Made by a program: the position numbers and the translations under genes
Part shown: positions 45,796-54,047 of the stretch, piece after piece
Layout of the letters: each line of letters starts with the position of its first letter
Numbering within the stretch: the stretch's first letter is position 1
Notes under the pieces: generated by a model
Database searches by the model: none
Told to the model about the DNA's origin: nothing
Seen by the model: only the letters and a program-made list of their open reading frames with translations
Assembly: GCA_016213675.1 (NCBI GenBank)
Contig: JACQZW010000057.1
Span: 32,801 to 96,800 of the forward strand
Length of the DNA stretch: 64,000 nucleotides
Source: Acidobacteriota bacterium
GTDB lineage: Bacteria; Acidobacteriota; Thermoanaerobaculia; Thermoanaerobaculales; Thermoanaerobaculaceae
Reading direction: 5' to 3'

Positions 45796-47390
45796 TGGAG
45801 AAGAGGGCGCTCTACGCTGCACTGCTGTCGGCCGCGGTCCTGATCCTGTGGTTCGTGCTGTTCCCGCCGACACCCCCGCAGCCGGTCGAGAAGGGACCGA
45901 CCGCCGTGCCGCCGACCGCTGCCGTGGCGGCTGGGGCCGAGGCCACCAGTCGTGAGGAGGCTGCGGTCACCGCCGGGCCCGGGGTCCAGCGCGGCGCGGG
46001 GGAAGAGAGAATCTCGTTGGCCGGGCAGGGCTGGGTGGCGGTGGTGAGCTCACGGGGCGGCGCGGTCGAGTCGTTGGTCCTCTCGGAGTATTCGGACGAC
46101 GCGGGCCAGCCGCTCGAGATGGTCAGCGCCGGCGCGGCGCGACCGCTGAGCCTGGGGGCGAACGGCCCGTGGAACGAGGAGCCGTACGTGGTGGAGCGCG
46201 ACGGCGAGCGGCTGGTGCTGCGCTGGAGCGACGGTGCCGGGAGTTGGGTGGAGAAGCGGCTGCAGGCGGGCAAGGGCGCCTACGGCCTGGAGTTCGAGGT
46301 CGAAGGCGGCGGGCGCGCGGTGCGGGACGGCGTGGTCGTGGGCAGCGGGCGGGCCGTGAAGCAGGCATCGGCCGGCGGGTTCGGCAGCTTCGGCGGGGTC
46401 GTGCGGGTCGACGGGGAGTTCGATCGACTCGCTGCCGGCAAGCTCGACTCGCCGAAGGAGCTGCGCGGTACCGTGCAGTTCGCCGGGGCCGAGGACCACT
46501 ATTTCCTGCTGGCGCTGCTGCCGGAAGGGACGCTCGAGGGCGTCCGGGTGGGCGGGCGGAAGCTCGGCGAGCTGACGGTGGCCGAGGTGGTGGCGCTCGG
46601 GGGGAGCAAAGGCGTCAAGGGCACGCTCTACGCCGGGCCGAAAGACCAACGCATCCTGGCCGGCTACGGGCGGGGGCTCGACGAGACGCTGTCGTTCGGC
46701 TTCTTCGGGTTCCTGTCGGTGGCGTTCCTCGCGGCGCTGCGGTGGATCAACGGATGGGCGGGGAATTGGGGCGTCGCGATCATCGTGCTGACCGCGGCGA
46801 TCCGACTGCTGCTCTTCCCGCTCACGCACAAGAGCACCGTCGCGATGCGGCGGATGCAGGTCGTGCAGCCGAAGATGAAGGCGATCCAGGACCGCTACAA
46901 GGACCGTGCGAAGAAGGACCCGAACGTCCGCAACCGGATGAACCAGGAGATCATGGCGCTCTACAAGCAGGAGGGCGTCAACCCGATGGGGGGCTGCCTG
47001 CCGCTGCTGGTGCAGCTCCCGATCCTGTGGGCGCTCTACACGGTGTTCGCCAACGCCATCGAGCTCCGGCACGCGCCGTTCTTCCTATGGGTAAGCGACC
47101 TCTCGATACCCGACACGCTGGTGACGCTCTCGCTCGGTGGATTCGCCCTCCCGCTGCGGCCATTGGCCCTGCTGATGGGCGCGAGCATGTTCCTGCAGCA
47201 GAAGATGGCACCCCAGGTGGGCGACCCGTCCCAGCGCAAGATCTTCATGATGATGCCGATCATCTTCACCTTCATGTTCTACAGCTTCCCGAGTGGGCTG
47301 GTCCTGTACTGGTTCGTCAACAACGTGCTGACCATCGGCCAGCAAGTGCTCACCGAGCGCCTGATGCAGCGGACCGCCTCGGCACAGTGA
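45795..47390 (+). CDS. yidC: Membrane protein insertase YidC
   Basis: 531 aa. N-terminal membrane helix (4-24), large periplasmic P1 domain (60-310, ISLAGQGWVAVVSSRGGAVESL), then the conserved insertase core: FLAALRWINGWAGNWGVAIIVLTAAIRLLLFPLTHKSTVAMRRMQ with the hydrophilic-groove Arg, MGGCLPLLVQLPILWALY and a last hairpin ending VLYWFVNNVLTIGQQ. Gram-negative type because of P1. Its TGA overlaps the rsmG GTG. Confidence 0.97.
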   Translation: MEKRALYAALLSAAVLILWFVLFPPTPPQPVEKGPTAVPPTAAVAAGAEATSREEAAVTAGPGVQRGAGEERISLAGQGWVAVVSSRGGAVESLVLSEYSDDAGQPLEMVSAGAARPLSLGANGPWNEEPYVVERDGERLVLRWSDGAGSWVEKRLQAGKGAYGLEFEVEGGGRAVRDGVVVGSGRAVKQASAGGFGSFGGVVRVDGEFDRLAAGKLDSPKELRGTVQFAGAEDHYFLLALLPEGTLEGVRVGGRKLGELTVAEVVALGGSKGVKGTLYAGPKDQRILAGYGRGLDETLSFGFFGFLSVAFLAALRWINGWAGNWGVAIIVLTAAIRLLLFPLTHKSTVAMRRMQVVQPKMKAIQDRYKDRAKKDPNVRNRMNQEIMALYKQEGVNPMGGCLPLLVQLPILWALYTVFANAIELRHAPFFLWVSDLSIPDTLVTLSLGGFALPLRPLALLMGASMFLQQKMAPQVGDPSQRKIFMMMPIIFTFMFYSFPSGLVLYWFVNNVLTIGQQVLTERLMQRTASAQ

Positions 47391-48001
47391 GCAGTTGGCG
47401 GGGCACCGCCGCGGCAGTCTGGGAACGGAACCTGACCGCTTCCGGCGTGGGCGCGGAGTTGGCGTCGGGCCTGGCGCGGTTCGTGGTCCTGCTCGGGCGG
47501 TGGCAGGGCGCGACCAACCTGGTCGGCGACGTCTCAGTGGACTCGATCCTGAACGACCACGTGCTCGAGTCGCTGGCCGGCGCGCGCTTCCTGCCGGAGA
47601 GCGGTGGGCTCCTCGACGTCGGCAGCGGCAACGGCTTCCCGGCGGTCCCGCTCCTGCTGGCGCGCCCCGGGCTGAGGGGTGTCCTGCTCGAGCCGCGCGA
47701 GCGGCGGTGGGCGTTCCTCAAGGAGGCGATCCGGGAGCTGAGCATCGACGCCGAGGTGAGGCGGGAGCGGTTGAGCGAGCACCACGGCCCCCACGACGCC
47801 ATGAGCGTCCGCGCGCTGGCCATCCCGACGTGGGGGCCGCTGGCCGCCCAGGCCGTCCGTCCCGGCGGAACCGTCGTGTACTGGGCGGGCCACGACCGGG
47901 CAGAGCTGCCGGGCTTGGCGGGTTTCGGGCCTGTGCTAACCTCCCCGCTGCCGGATCCTCGCCGTGGCGTGCTCGCCGTCTGGCGCCGGTGTTCCACGTG
48001 A
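47387..48001 (+). CDS. rsmG: 16S rRNA (guanine-N7) methyltransferase RsmG
   Basis: 204 aa from GTG 47387 (GTGA overlap with yidC). SAM-binding motif LLDVGSGNGFPAVPLLLARP (75-94), preceded by LVGDVSVDSILNDHVLESLAGA. N7-methylates a guanine of the 16S 530 loop. The stop codon lies within the parS site. Confidence 0.95.
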   Translation: MSSWRGTAAAVWERNLTASGVGAELASGLARFVVLLGRWQGATNLVGDVSVDSILNDHVLESLAGARFLPESGGLLDVGSGNGFPAVPLLLARPGLRGVLLEPRERRWAFLKEAIRELSIDAEVRRERLSEHHGPHDAMSVRALAIPTWGPLAAQAVRPGGTVVYWAGHDRAELPGLAGFGPVLTSPLPDPRRGVLAVWRRCST

Positions 48002-48005
48002 AACA
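47990..48005. promoter_or_regulatory. parS centromere site
   Basis: TGTTCCACGTGAAACA matches the bacterial parS consensus TGTTTCACGTGAAACA at 15 of 16 positions. It spans the rsmG stop codon and lies 13 bp before parA. The only such site seen in the window. Confidence 0.9.
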
Positions 48006-48018
48006 TCCGGGAGAAGAC

Positions 48019-48810
48019 GTGACGACACAGCGAGTTGTGGCCGTGGCGAATCAGAAGGGCGGGGTCGGGAAGACGACTACCGTGATGAACCTCGCTGCCG
48101 CCCTCGCCGCCTACGAGCAGGACGTCCTGGTCATCGACCTCGATCCGCAGTCGAACTGCACCTCGGGTCTCGGCCGGGGCGAGGGCGACGGAGTGTCGTC
48201 GTACGAGGTGCTGGAAGGGCTCGTACCGCTCGCCCAGGCGGTGGTCTCGACGCGCTTCCCACACCTCGACCTCGTCCCGTCGCGGCGCGACCTGGTCGGC
48301 GCCGAGGTGGAGCTCCTCGGCGATCCGCGGCGCGCCGAGCGCCTGCGCATGGCCCTTGCCGCCTCGCGGCCCCGCCACCCCTGGGTGTTCGTCGACTGCC
48401 CACCGTCGCTCGGCATCCTCACGCTCAATGCGCTGGCCGCGGCCGACGCGGTGTTCATCCCGGTCCAGTGCGAGTACTTCGCCCTCGAAGGGGTGAGCGA
48501 GCTGATGCGCACGGTGGAGCGGGTGCGGGCGGCGTGGAACCCGAACCTGACCGTGGACGGGGTCGTGCTGACGCTCTACGACGAGCGCCTGAGCCTGGCG
48601 CAGCAGGTGGTCAGCGAGGTGCGCGCCTTCTTCGGCGACGCGGTCTTCGACACTGTGATCCCGCGCAACGTGCGGCTCGCCGAGGCGCCGTCGTTCGGCA
48701 AGACGATTCTGGAGTACGACATCCGCAGCCGCGGGGCGCAGGCGTACCTGCAGCTCGCCGGCGAGCTGCTGGCCCGGAGGGGGAGTGATGAAGCGGTCCG
48801 CGTTGGGTAA
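48019..48810 (+). CDS. parA: Chromosome-partitioning ATPase ParA (Soj)
   Basis: 263 aa from GTG 48019 with GGGAG upstream. Deviant Walker A VANQKGGVGKTTTVMNLA, DLDPQSNCTSGLG, FVDCPPSLGILTLNAL and NVRLAEAPSFGKTI are Soj hallmarks. No N-terminal HTH, so the chromosomal type. Moves ParB-parS complexes over the nucleoid. Overlaps parB by 23 bp. Confidence 0.96.
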   Translation: MTTQRVVAVANQKGGVGKTTTVMNLAAALAAYEQDVLVIDLDPQSNCTSGLGRGEGDGVSSYEVLEGLVPLAQAVVSTRFPHLDLVPSRRDLVGAEVELLGDPRRAERLRMALAASRPRHPWVFVDCPPSLGILTLNALAAADAVFIPVQCEYFALEGVSELMRTVERVRAAWNPNLTVDGVVLTLYDERLSLAQQVVSEVRAFFGDAVFDTVIPRNVRLAEAPSFGKTILEYDIRSRGAQAYLQLAGELLARRGSDEAVRVG

Positions 48811-49627
48811 GGGCATCTCCGCGCTGATCCCGGAGGGTGCCGCGCTGCGTCCGGGCGGGGTCTCGGATCTGCCGATCGACGAGATCCGGCCCAACCCGCT
48901 CCAGCCCCGGCGGCACTTCCCCGCGACCAGCCTCGCCGAGCTGGCGGCGTCGATCCGGACGCACGGGTTGCTGCAGCCGGTGGTGGTGGCTCCGGCGGCC
49001 GAAGGTGGCTATCACCTGATCGCCGGCGAGCGGCGCTGGCGGGCGTCGCGGCTTGCCGGGTTGACCCGGATCCCGGCCGTGGTTCGGCAGGCCACGGGCG
49101 AGACCGACCAGCTCGCCCTCGCGCTCATCGAGAACCTCCAACGCGAGGACCTCACCCCCATCGAGGAGGCGCGCGCCTACCACCCCCTGCGGGCGGAGCT
49201 GGGGCTCGGCCAGGAGGCGATCGCTGCACGGGTCGGCAAGGACCGCTCGACCGTGGCCAACTCGCTGCGCCTCCTCGGCCTGCCGCTCGTGGTTCAGGAG
49301 GCCGTCGACGACGGTCGGCTGTCAGCCGGGCACGCCCGCGCCCTCGCCGGTCTCGGCGAGGCGAGCCGGCAGGAGGCACTGGCAGAGCGGTGTGCACGGG
49401 AGGGGTGGAGCGTCCGCGAGCTCGAGCGGCGACTCCGTCCGCCGGTGCCGAAGACGGCGCCGCGCGTCGATCCCGAGACCTCGGCCGCCGCAGAGCGCCT
49501 GAGCGCGGTCCTCGGCGTCCGGGTGCAGATCCAGCGCCGGCGCCGGGGGGGCGACATCCGCATCGCCTTCAACGGCGAGGGCGAGCTGATCCGCCTGTTC
49601 CGGCTACTTTCCGGGGAGGGTCGGTGA
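48788..49627 (+). CDS. parB: Chromosome-partitioning protein ParB (Spo0J)
   Basis: 279 aa from ATG 48788. CTP-binding ParB/Srx domain: VVAPAAEGGYHLIAGERRWRASRLAGL and ALIENLQREDLTPIEEA; then the HTH VGKDRSTVANSLRLLGLP that reads parS, and a C-terminal dimer domain. TGA overlaps the bactofilin ATG. Confidence 0.96.
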   Translation: MKRSALGKGISALIPEGAALRPGGVSDLPIDEIRPNPLQPRRHFPATSLAELAASIRTHGLLQPVVVAPAAEGGYHLIAGERRWRASRLAGLTRIPAVVRQATGETDQLALALIENLQREDLTPIEEARAYHPLRAELGLGQEAIAARVGKDRSTVANSLRLLGLPLVVQEAVDDGRLSAGHARALAGLGEASRQEALAERCAREGWSVRELERRLRPPVPKTAPRVDPETSAAAERLSAVLGVRVQIQRRRRGGDIRIAFNGEGELIRLFRLLSGEGR

Positions 49628-49983
49628 TGCGACGACAGGCGACCTTGAACGGGCTGCTCGACCAGGGGTGCACGGTCCGCGGCGACGTGTCGTTCGTCGA
49701 CCTCCTGCGCGTTCACGGCCACGTCATCGGTTCCGTCACGAGCGAGGCGGAGCTGTTCGTCGGCGAAGGCGGCGTGATCGAGGGCGAGATTCGCGTGGGC
49801 CGGCTGATCGTGGCCGGGACGGTGACGGGAACGGTCTGGGTCAAGGAGCGCCTCGTGGTGCACAAGGGCGGGAGAATCGTCGCCGAGGTCCACGCGCCCA
49901 AGTTGGTGATGGAAGACGGGGGCGTCCTCGAGGGCCAGGTCCACATGACCGGACCGGGCGCCGAGGCCGCAAGCTCCTCTTGA
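49627..49983 (+). CDS. Bactofilin
   Basis: 118 aa. Short polar N-terminus then a right-handed beta-helix of hydrophobic repeats (LDQGCTVRGDVSFVDLLRVHG; GHVIGSVTSEAELFVGEGGVIEG; VSGTVTGTVWVKERLVVHKGG-like turns) and a Gly/Ser tail. Bactofilins polymerise without nucleotide and in myxobacteria bind ParABS; co-transcription with parAB here fits that role. Confidence 0.9.
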   Translation: MRRQATLNGLLDQGCTVRGDVSFVDLLRVHGHVIGSVTSEAELFVGEGGVIEGEIRVGRLIVAGTVTGTVWVKERLVVHKGGRIVAEVHAPKLVMEDGGVLEGQVHMTGPGAEAASSS

Positions 49984-50008
49984 CACGAGACGTGGAACCG
50001 TCTAGCTT
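49980..50008 (+). promoter_or_regulatory. Promoter of the Fur-family gene
   Basis: TTGACA (49980-49985), 17-bp spacer, TAGCTT (50003-50008). The -35 overlaps the bactofilin TGA. The transcript has a 5' leader of about 30 nt with GGGAGG, so it is not leaderless. Confidence 0.65.
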
Positions 50009-50047
50009 CCTCCCAGGTGAAATTGAGACGCGTGCCGGGAGGCGGAC

Positions 50048-50482
50048 ATGAAGCGAGCCGAGAAGTTCTTCATACAGTACTTGCGTGACAACAACTTGAA
50101 GGTGACCAAGGAGCGCCTCATGCTCCTCGAAGAGCTCTTCAATTCCACCGGTCATCTCGACGCCGACTCTCTCCTCTTCCAGCTCCGCAACCAGAGCAAG
50201 CGGGTCTCCCGCGCGACCATCTACCGGACCCTGGACCTCCTGGTGCAGTGCGGGCTCGCCCGCAAGTCCCGGCTCGGCCGCGAGCACTACGTCTACGAGC
50301 GGGTCACCCCGGGCAAGCGCCACGACCACATGGTGTGCACGGGGTGTGGCCGGATCATCGAGTTCTACGACGCCGATCTCGACGAGCGGCAGCGCCAGGT
50401 GTGCCTCGAGTACCAGTTCCGGCCGACCTTCTACTCGCTGCAGATCCAAGGCCTCTGCGCCGATTGCCAGGCCACCGAGTAG
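50048..50482 (+). CDS. Fur-family metal-responsive repressor
   Basis: 144 aa. Winged helix (HLDADSLLFQLRNQSKRVSRATIYRTLDLLVQCGL), regulatory-site residues in KRHDHMVCTGCGRIIEF and the two structural zinc pairs CTGC (98-101 region) and CADC near the C-terminus. Could be Fur, PerR or Zur; the neighbouring feo operon favours iron. Its codon use looks a little less GC-rich than its neighbours. Separate promoter. Confidence 0.88.
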   Translation: MKRAEKFFIQYLRDNNLKVTKERLMLLEELFNSTGHLDADSLLFQLRNQSKRVSRATIYRTLDLLVQCGLARKSRLGREHYVYERVTPGKRHDHMVCTGCGRIIEFYDADLDERQRQVCLEYQFRPTFYSLQIQGLCADCQATE

Positions 50483-50519
50483 GAGTCCCCGGGCCCTCTG
50501 AGCCGATCCCATTCCGTTT

Positions 50520-50559
50520 GTTAAGTATGCTTGACGCGCAGGTCGTCCACCTGTAGCAT
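50520..50559 (+). promoter_or_regulatory. feoB promoter with inverted-repeat operator
   Basis: TTGACG (50531-50536), 17-bp spacer, TAGCAT (50554-50559). GTTAAGTATGCTTGAC (50520-50535) pairs at 6 of 8 arm positions and overlaps the -35; its TTAAG/CTTGA halves suit a DtxR- or MntR-type repressor better than a classical Fur box. Two DtxR-family genes lie in the operon. Confidence 0.55.
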
Positions 50560-50564
50560 CCGAG

Positions 50565-52568
50565 GTGCGGCGGGCGTCCCCCGGGCCCGCTCCGACGACG
50601 ATGAGCGAGCTCCCGCAACCCGCCTCGGTCGTCCCGCCGGTCCTTCTGGTGGGCAACCCGAACGTCGGCAAGAGCGTGATCTTCGGCGCTCTCACCCGCC
50701 GCTACGTGACCGTGTCCAACTATCCCGGCACCACCGTCGAGGTGACGCGCGGCGAAGGCCGGGCGATCCCCGGCCGGCCCGAGGTGGTCGACACGCCGGG
50801 GACCAACTCGCTCACGCCGCAGTCCGAGGACGAGCGGGTCACCCGCGACATCCTGCTCGCCGAGCCGGCGGCCGTCGTCCTCCAGGTCGGCGACACCAAG
50901 AACCTCCGCCGGGTGCTCTACCTGACGGCGCAGCTCGCCGAGATGGGGCGCCGTCAACTGCTCGTCCTCAACCTCCAGGACGAGGCGCGCGACCTCGGCG
51001 TCCGGGTCGAGAGCGCCGAGCTCGAGAGCCGGTTGGGCATCCCGGTGATCCCGGCGACGGCGATCCGCAACGCGGGGCTCGACGCCATCCCGCGCCGGCT
51101 CGGTGAGGCCGCGATCGCCCGCCTCCAGCCGTCGTATCCCGCGGTGGTCGAGCGGGCGGTGCTCGAGACCGCCGCCCTCCTGCCGGCGGAGCTGGGCGAG
51201 AGCCGGCGCGGCATCGCGCTCATGCTGCTCGCCGCCGACCGCACACTGGCCGACTGGGCCGCGGCCCGCTTGAGCGCGGCGGCGCGGGCCGACATCGACG
51301 CCCGCCGGGCGGCGGTGGACCGGGCGCTCGGCGTCTCGACCGCGACGGCGATCGCCCGCGCCCGCCACCGTGCCGTGGCCAGCCTGCTCCGCCAGGTCTT
51401 CCACGTCGATCGGGCCCAGCGGGGCTCGCTGCGCGACCGGCTCGGGGCGTGGTCGATGCACCCGGTGTGGGGCGTGCCGATCCTGCTCGCCGTGCTCTTC
51501 GTCGCCTACGAGTTCGTCGGGGTGTTCGGAGCCGGAGTGCTCGTCGGCCTCGTCGAGGACGGCCTGTTCGGCAAGGTGATCAACCCCGCGGTCGGCTCGC
51601 TGGTGACGCGGTTCGTACCGTGGGAGTGGGCCAAGGACCTCCTCGTCGGACCCTACGGCATCGTCACGATGGCCCTGACCTACGCCATCGCGATCGTGCT
51701 TCCGGTGGTCGGGACGTTCTTCGTCTTCTTCGGCGTGCTGGAGGACTCCGGCTACCTGCCGCGCCTCGCCGTCATGCTCAATCGCGGCTTCCGGGTGATG
51801 GGCCTCAACGGCAAGGCAGTCCTGCCGATGGTCCTCGGCCTCGGCTGCGACACCATGGCGACCCTGACGACGCGTATCCTGCCGACGAAGAAGGAGCGCG
51901 TGCTGGTGACGCTCCTGCTTGCGCTCGGCGTCCCGTGCTCGGCCCAACTCGGCGTCATCCTCGCGATGCTGGCCTCGATCGCCCCGCTCGGCACGGTGCT
52001 GTGGGTCGGGGTCGTGATGCTCGTCCTCTTCGGGGTGGGCTGGGCCGCGGCACGGCTGATCCCGGGCCGCGGGTCCGACTTCCTCCTCGAGGTGCCGCCG
52101 GTGCGGGTGCCGAGCCTGTTGAACATCGCCATCAAGACCGCGGCGCGCACCGAGTGGTACCTGAAGGAAGCCGTGCCGCTCTTCATTCTGGGAACCCTCC
52201 TGCTCTTCGTACTCGACCGGCTCGCGGTGCTGCCGGCCCTCGAGGCGGCCGCACGGCCGTTGGTGGTCGGCTTCCTCGGCCTGCCGGAGAAGGCGACGGA
52301 CGCGTTCCTCATCGGCTTCCTGCGCCGGGACTACGGTGCCGCCGGCTTCTTCGTCCTCCGTCAGCAGGGGCTCCTCGACGGCGTCCAGGCGCTCGTCTCG
52401 CTGGTGGTGATCACCCTGTTCGTGCCGTGCATCGCGAACTTCTTCATGATGATCAAGGAGCGCGGCCTGGCGGCCAGCGTGGCGATGGCGGGCTTCATCG
52501 TCCCGTTCGCCTTCCTGGTCGGCGGGGTGCTCAACTTCGTGCTGCGGGCATTGGGGGTGACGCTGTGA
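50565..52568 (+). CDS. feoB: Ferrous iron transporter FeoB
   Basis: 667 aa from GTG 50565, 5 nt after the -10 (leaderless); ATG 50601 is the alternative. Cytosolic G domain: GNPNVGKSVIFGAL (G1), YPGTTVEV (G2), VVDTPGTNSL (G3); the G4 motif reads NLQD. Helical domain to about 270, then the Gate-containing transmembrane region (VLGLGCDTMATLTTRILPTKKERVLVTLLLALGVPCSAQL) with the conserved Cys. Imports Fe2+ across the inner membrane. Stop overlaps the Cys-rich small gene. Confidence 0.95.
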   Translation: MRRASPGPAPTTMSELPQPASVVPPVLLVGNPNVGKSVIFGALTRRYVTVSNYPGTTVEVTRGEGRAIPGRPEVVDTPGTNSLTPQSEDERVTRDILLAEPAAVVLQVGDTKNLRRVLYLTAQLAEMGRRQLLVLNLQDEARDLGVRVESAELESRLGIPVIPATAIRNAGLDAIPRRLGEAAIARLQPSYPAVVERAVLETAALLPAELGESRRGIALMLLAADRTLADWAAARLSAAARADIDARRAAVDRALGVSTATAIARARHRAVASLLRQVFHVDRAQRGSLRDRLGAWSMHPVWGVPILLAVLFVAYEFVGVFGAGVLVGLVEDGLFGKVINPAVGSLVTRFVPWEWAKDLLVGPYGIVTMALTYAIAIVLPVVGTFFVFFGVLEDSGYLPRLAVMLNRGFRVMGLNGKAVLPMVLGLGCDTMATLTTRILPTKKERVLVTLLLALGVPCSAQLGVILAMLASIAPLGTVLWVGVVMLVLFGVGWAAARLIPGRGSDFLLEVPPVRVPSLLNIAIKTAARTEWYLKEAVPLFILGTLLLFVLDRLAVLPALEAAARPLVVGFLGLPEKATDAFLIGFLRRDYGAAGFFVLRQQGLLDGVQALVSLVVITLFVPCIANFFMMIKERGLAASVAMAGFIVPFAFLVGGVLNFVLRALGVTL

Positions 52569-52768
52569 GCGAGGCCTCCGACCGGGTGACCTGCCCGCTC
52601 TGCGGGGCGTGCTTTCCCGGGCGCGGCGCCTGCCCGTCCGGGTGCCCCCTGGCCGGCAACTGCAAGACGCTGTGCTGCCCGCACTGCGGTTACCAGTTCG
52701 TCGTGGAGTCGACCCTGGCGCGCTGGATCGGCAAGCTGCGCCGCGCGCCCCGGGAGGAGAGGACATGA
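52565..52768 (+). CDS. Cys-rich small protein of the feo operon
   Basis: 67 aa from GTG 52565 (GTGA overlap with feoB, ATGA with the next gene). Residues 9-43 hold nine cysteines: CPLCGACF, CPSGCPLAGNC, then CCPHCGY, like a zinc-ribbon with a central Cys pair. A positively charged tail follows. Small Cys-rich partners (FeoC-like) are known in feo operons, but I cannot assign it to FeoC. It could bind iron or an Fe-S cluster. Not listed by length filters but strongly coupled. Confidence 0.7.
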   Translation: MSEASDRVTCPLCGACFPGRGACPSGCPLAGNCKTLCCPHCGYQFVVESTLARWIGKLRRAPREERT

Positions 52769-53463
52769 ACGAGACCGCGATCTTCAACGTCCGCTCGCCG
52801 GCCGCGGCGCGCGAGGAGGTCCTCGAGGAGCTGTGGACCTCGCACGAGGCCGGGCACGCCCTGTCGGTCCGCGAGCTGGCCCGGACCATCCACGCGGGGC
52901 CCGACGAGGGGTGGGGCGGGGTCGTCCAGGAGCTCGTGGACTCGGGCCTGGTCGAGGTTGCGGACGGCGAGCTCACGCTCACCGCGGCCGGCCAGCACCA
53001 GGCGCGCGAGATCGTCCGCCGCCACCGCCTCGCCGAGGTGCTCTTCCACCAGGTGCTCGACCTGCCGATGGCGGTCACCGAGAACGAGGCCTGCGGCGTC
53101 GAGCACGTCCTCACGGCGCAGGCCACCGATGCGGTGTGCTCGTTCCTCGGCCATCCCCCGGTCTGTCCCCATGGGCGACCGATCCCCAACGGCCCGTGCT
53201 GCTCGACGCTCACCAGGCGGGTCGCACCGCTGATCTGCCGCCTCGCCGACCTCGACCCCGGCGAGCGGGGCCGGGTCGTGCTGCTCGCCCCGCGCCACCG
53301 CGAGCGCCTGGAGCAGCTCACCGACCTCGGGGTGATGCCGGGCGCGGTGCTCACGCTGCGGCAGCGCAAGCCGTCGCTGGTCGTCGAGGTCGACCGCACG
53401 CTGCTCGCCCTCGAGGACGAGATCGCGCAGGGCATCTACGTGCGACCGCTGACGGAGTGGTGA
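52765..53463 (+). CDS. DtxR-family regulator fused to a FeoA domain
   Basis: 232 aa. Residues 15-75 are a winged helix (EVLEELWTSHEAGHALSVRELART; GELTLTAAGQHQA), 80-145 a DtxR dimerisation/metal domain (EIVRRHRLAEVLFHQVLDLPMAVTENEACGVEHVLT) with Cys and His ligands, and 160-230 an SH3-like FeoA domain (LADLDPGERGRVVLLAP; LGVMPGAVLTLRQRKPSLVVEVD). It combines metal sensing and FeoB-associated function in one protein. Likely represses the operon. Confidence 0.85.
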   Translation: MNETAIFNVRSPAAAREEVLEELWTSHEAGHALSVRELARTIHAGPDEGWGGVVQELVDSGLVEVADGELTLTAAGQHQAREIVRRHRLAEVLFHQVLDLPMAVTENEACGVEHVLTAQATDAVCSFLGHPPVCPHGRPIPNGPCCSTLTRRVAPLICRLADLDPGERGRVVLLAPRHRERLEQLTDLGVMPGAVLTLRQRKPSLVVEVDRTLLALEDEIAQGIYVRPLTEW

Positions 53464-54047
53464 TGGCGGCGCGGGGCACCTCGCGGGGAAGGGTCGGTCA
53501 GCGCCAGGCGCCGCGAGAAGAACCGCTGTGGCGGGCGTTCGAGGCCAACGAGATCACCCACTCGGCCGCGCACTACCTGCTCGCCATCGCCGCCGCCCAC
53601 AAGTCCGGCACGCCGCCGAGAGCGGCGGACATCGCGCGCCAGCTCGGCGTCAGCCGCGCCGCGGCGTCGCTCCAACTCCGCGCCCTGCAGGAGCACGGGC
53701 TGCTCGAGTTGGACGTCCAGCAACGGCTGCGGCTCTCTCGGGCCGGCGCCGACCTGGTCGGCCGGGTGGCCTCGAAGCGCGAGGTGGTGCGGGTGTTCCT
53801 TGACGAGATCCTCGGTGTCCGCGCCGCCACCGCCGAGCTCGACGCCTGCAAGGTCGAGCACCTGCTGTCCGAGGAGACCGGCGCGGCGCTGGTCCGGCTG
53901 ATCCGCTTCCTGCGCTCGACGCATCCGGCGGCGCGGGCCTGCCTGACCGCGTTCCGCGAGACCGTGCAGCACTGCCCGACCGAGCACCGCTGCGAGTTGT
54001 GCGACGCCGTCTGCCTCCTCGCCGCCGGCGCGCCGACGGCCGGCTAG
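53463..54047 (+). CDS. Second DtxR-family regulator
   Basis: 194 aa. HYLLAIAAAHKSGTPPRAADIARQLGVSRAAASLQLRALQEHGLLELD is a DtxR/MntR winged helix, followed by DEILGVRAATAELDACKVEHLLSEETG for dimerisation and metal binding, and a C-terminal Cys motif HCPTEHRCELCDAVC. Start ATG 53463 overlaps the previous stop (TGATG). Tail-to-tail with tyrS, the two stop codons sharing CTAG. Two non-identical DtxR proteins in one operon is unusual. Confidence 0.82.
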   Translation: MAARGTSRGRVGQRQAPREEPLWRAFEANEITHSAAHYLLAIAAAHKSGTPPRAADIARQLGVSRAAASLQLRALQEHGLLELDVQQRLRLSRAGADLVGRVASKREVVRVFLDEILGVRAATAELDACKVEHLLSEETGAALVRLIRFLRSTHPAARACLTAFRETVQHCPTEHRCELCDAVCLLAAGAPTAG

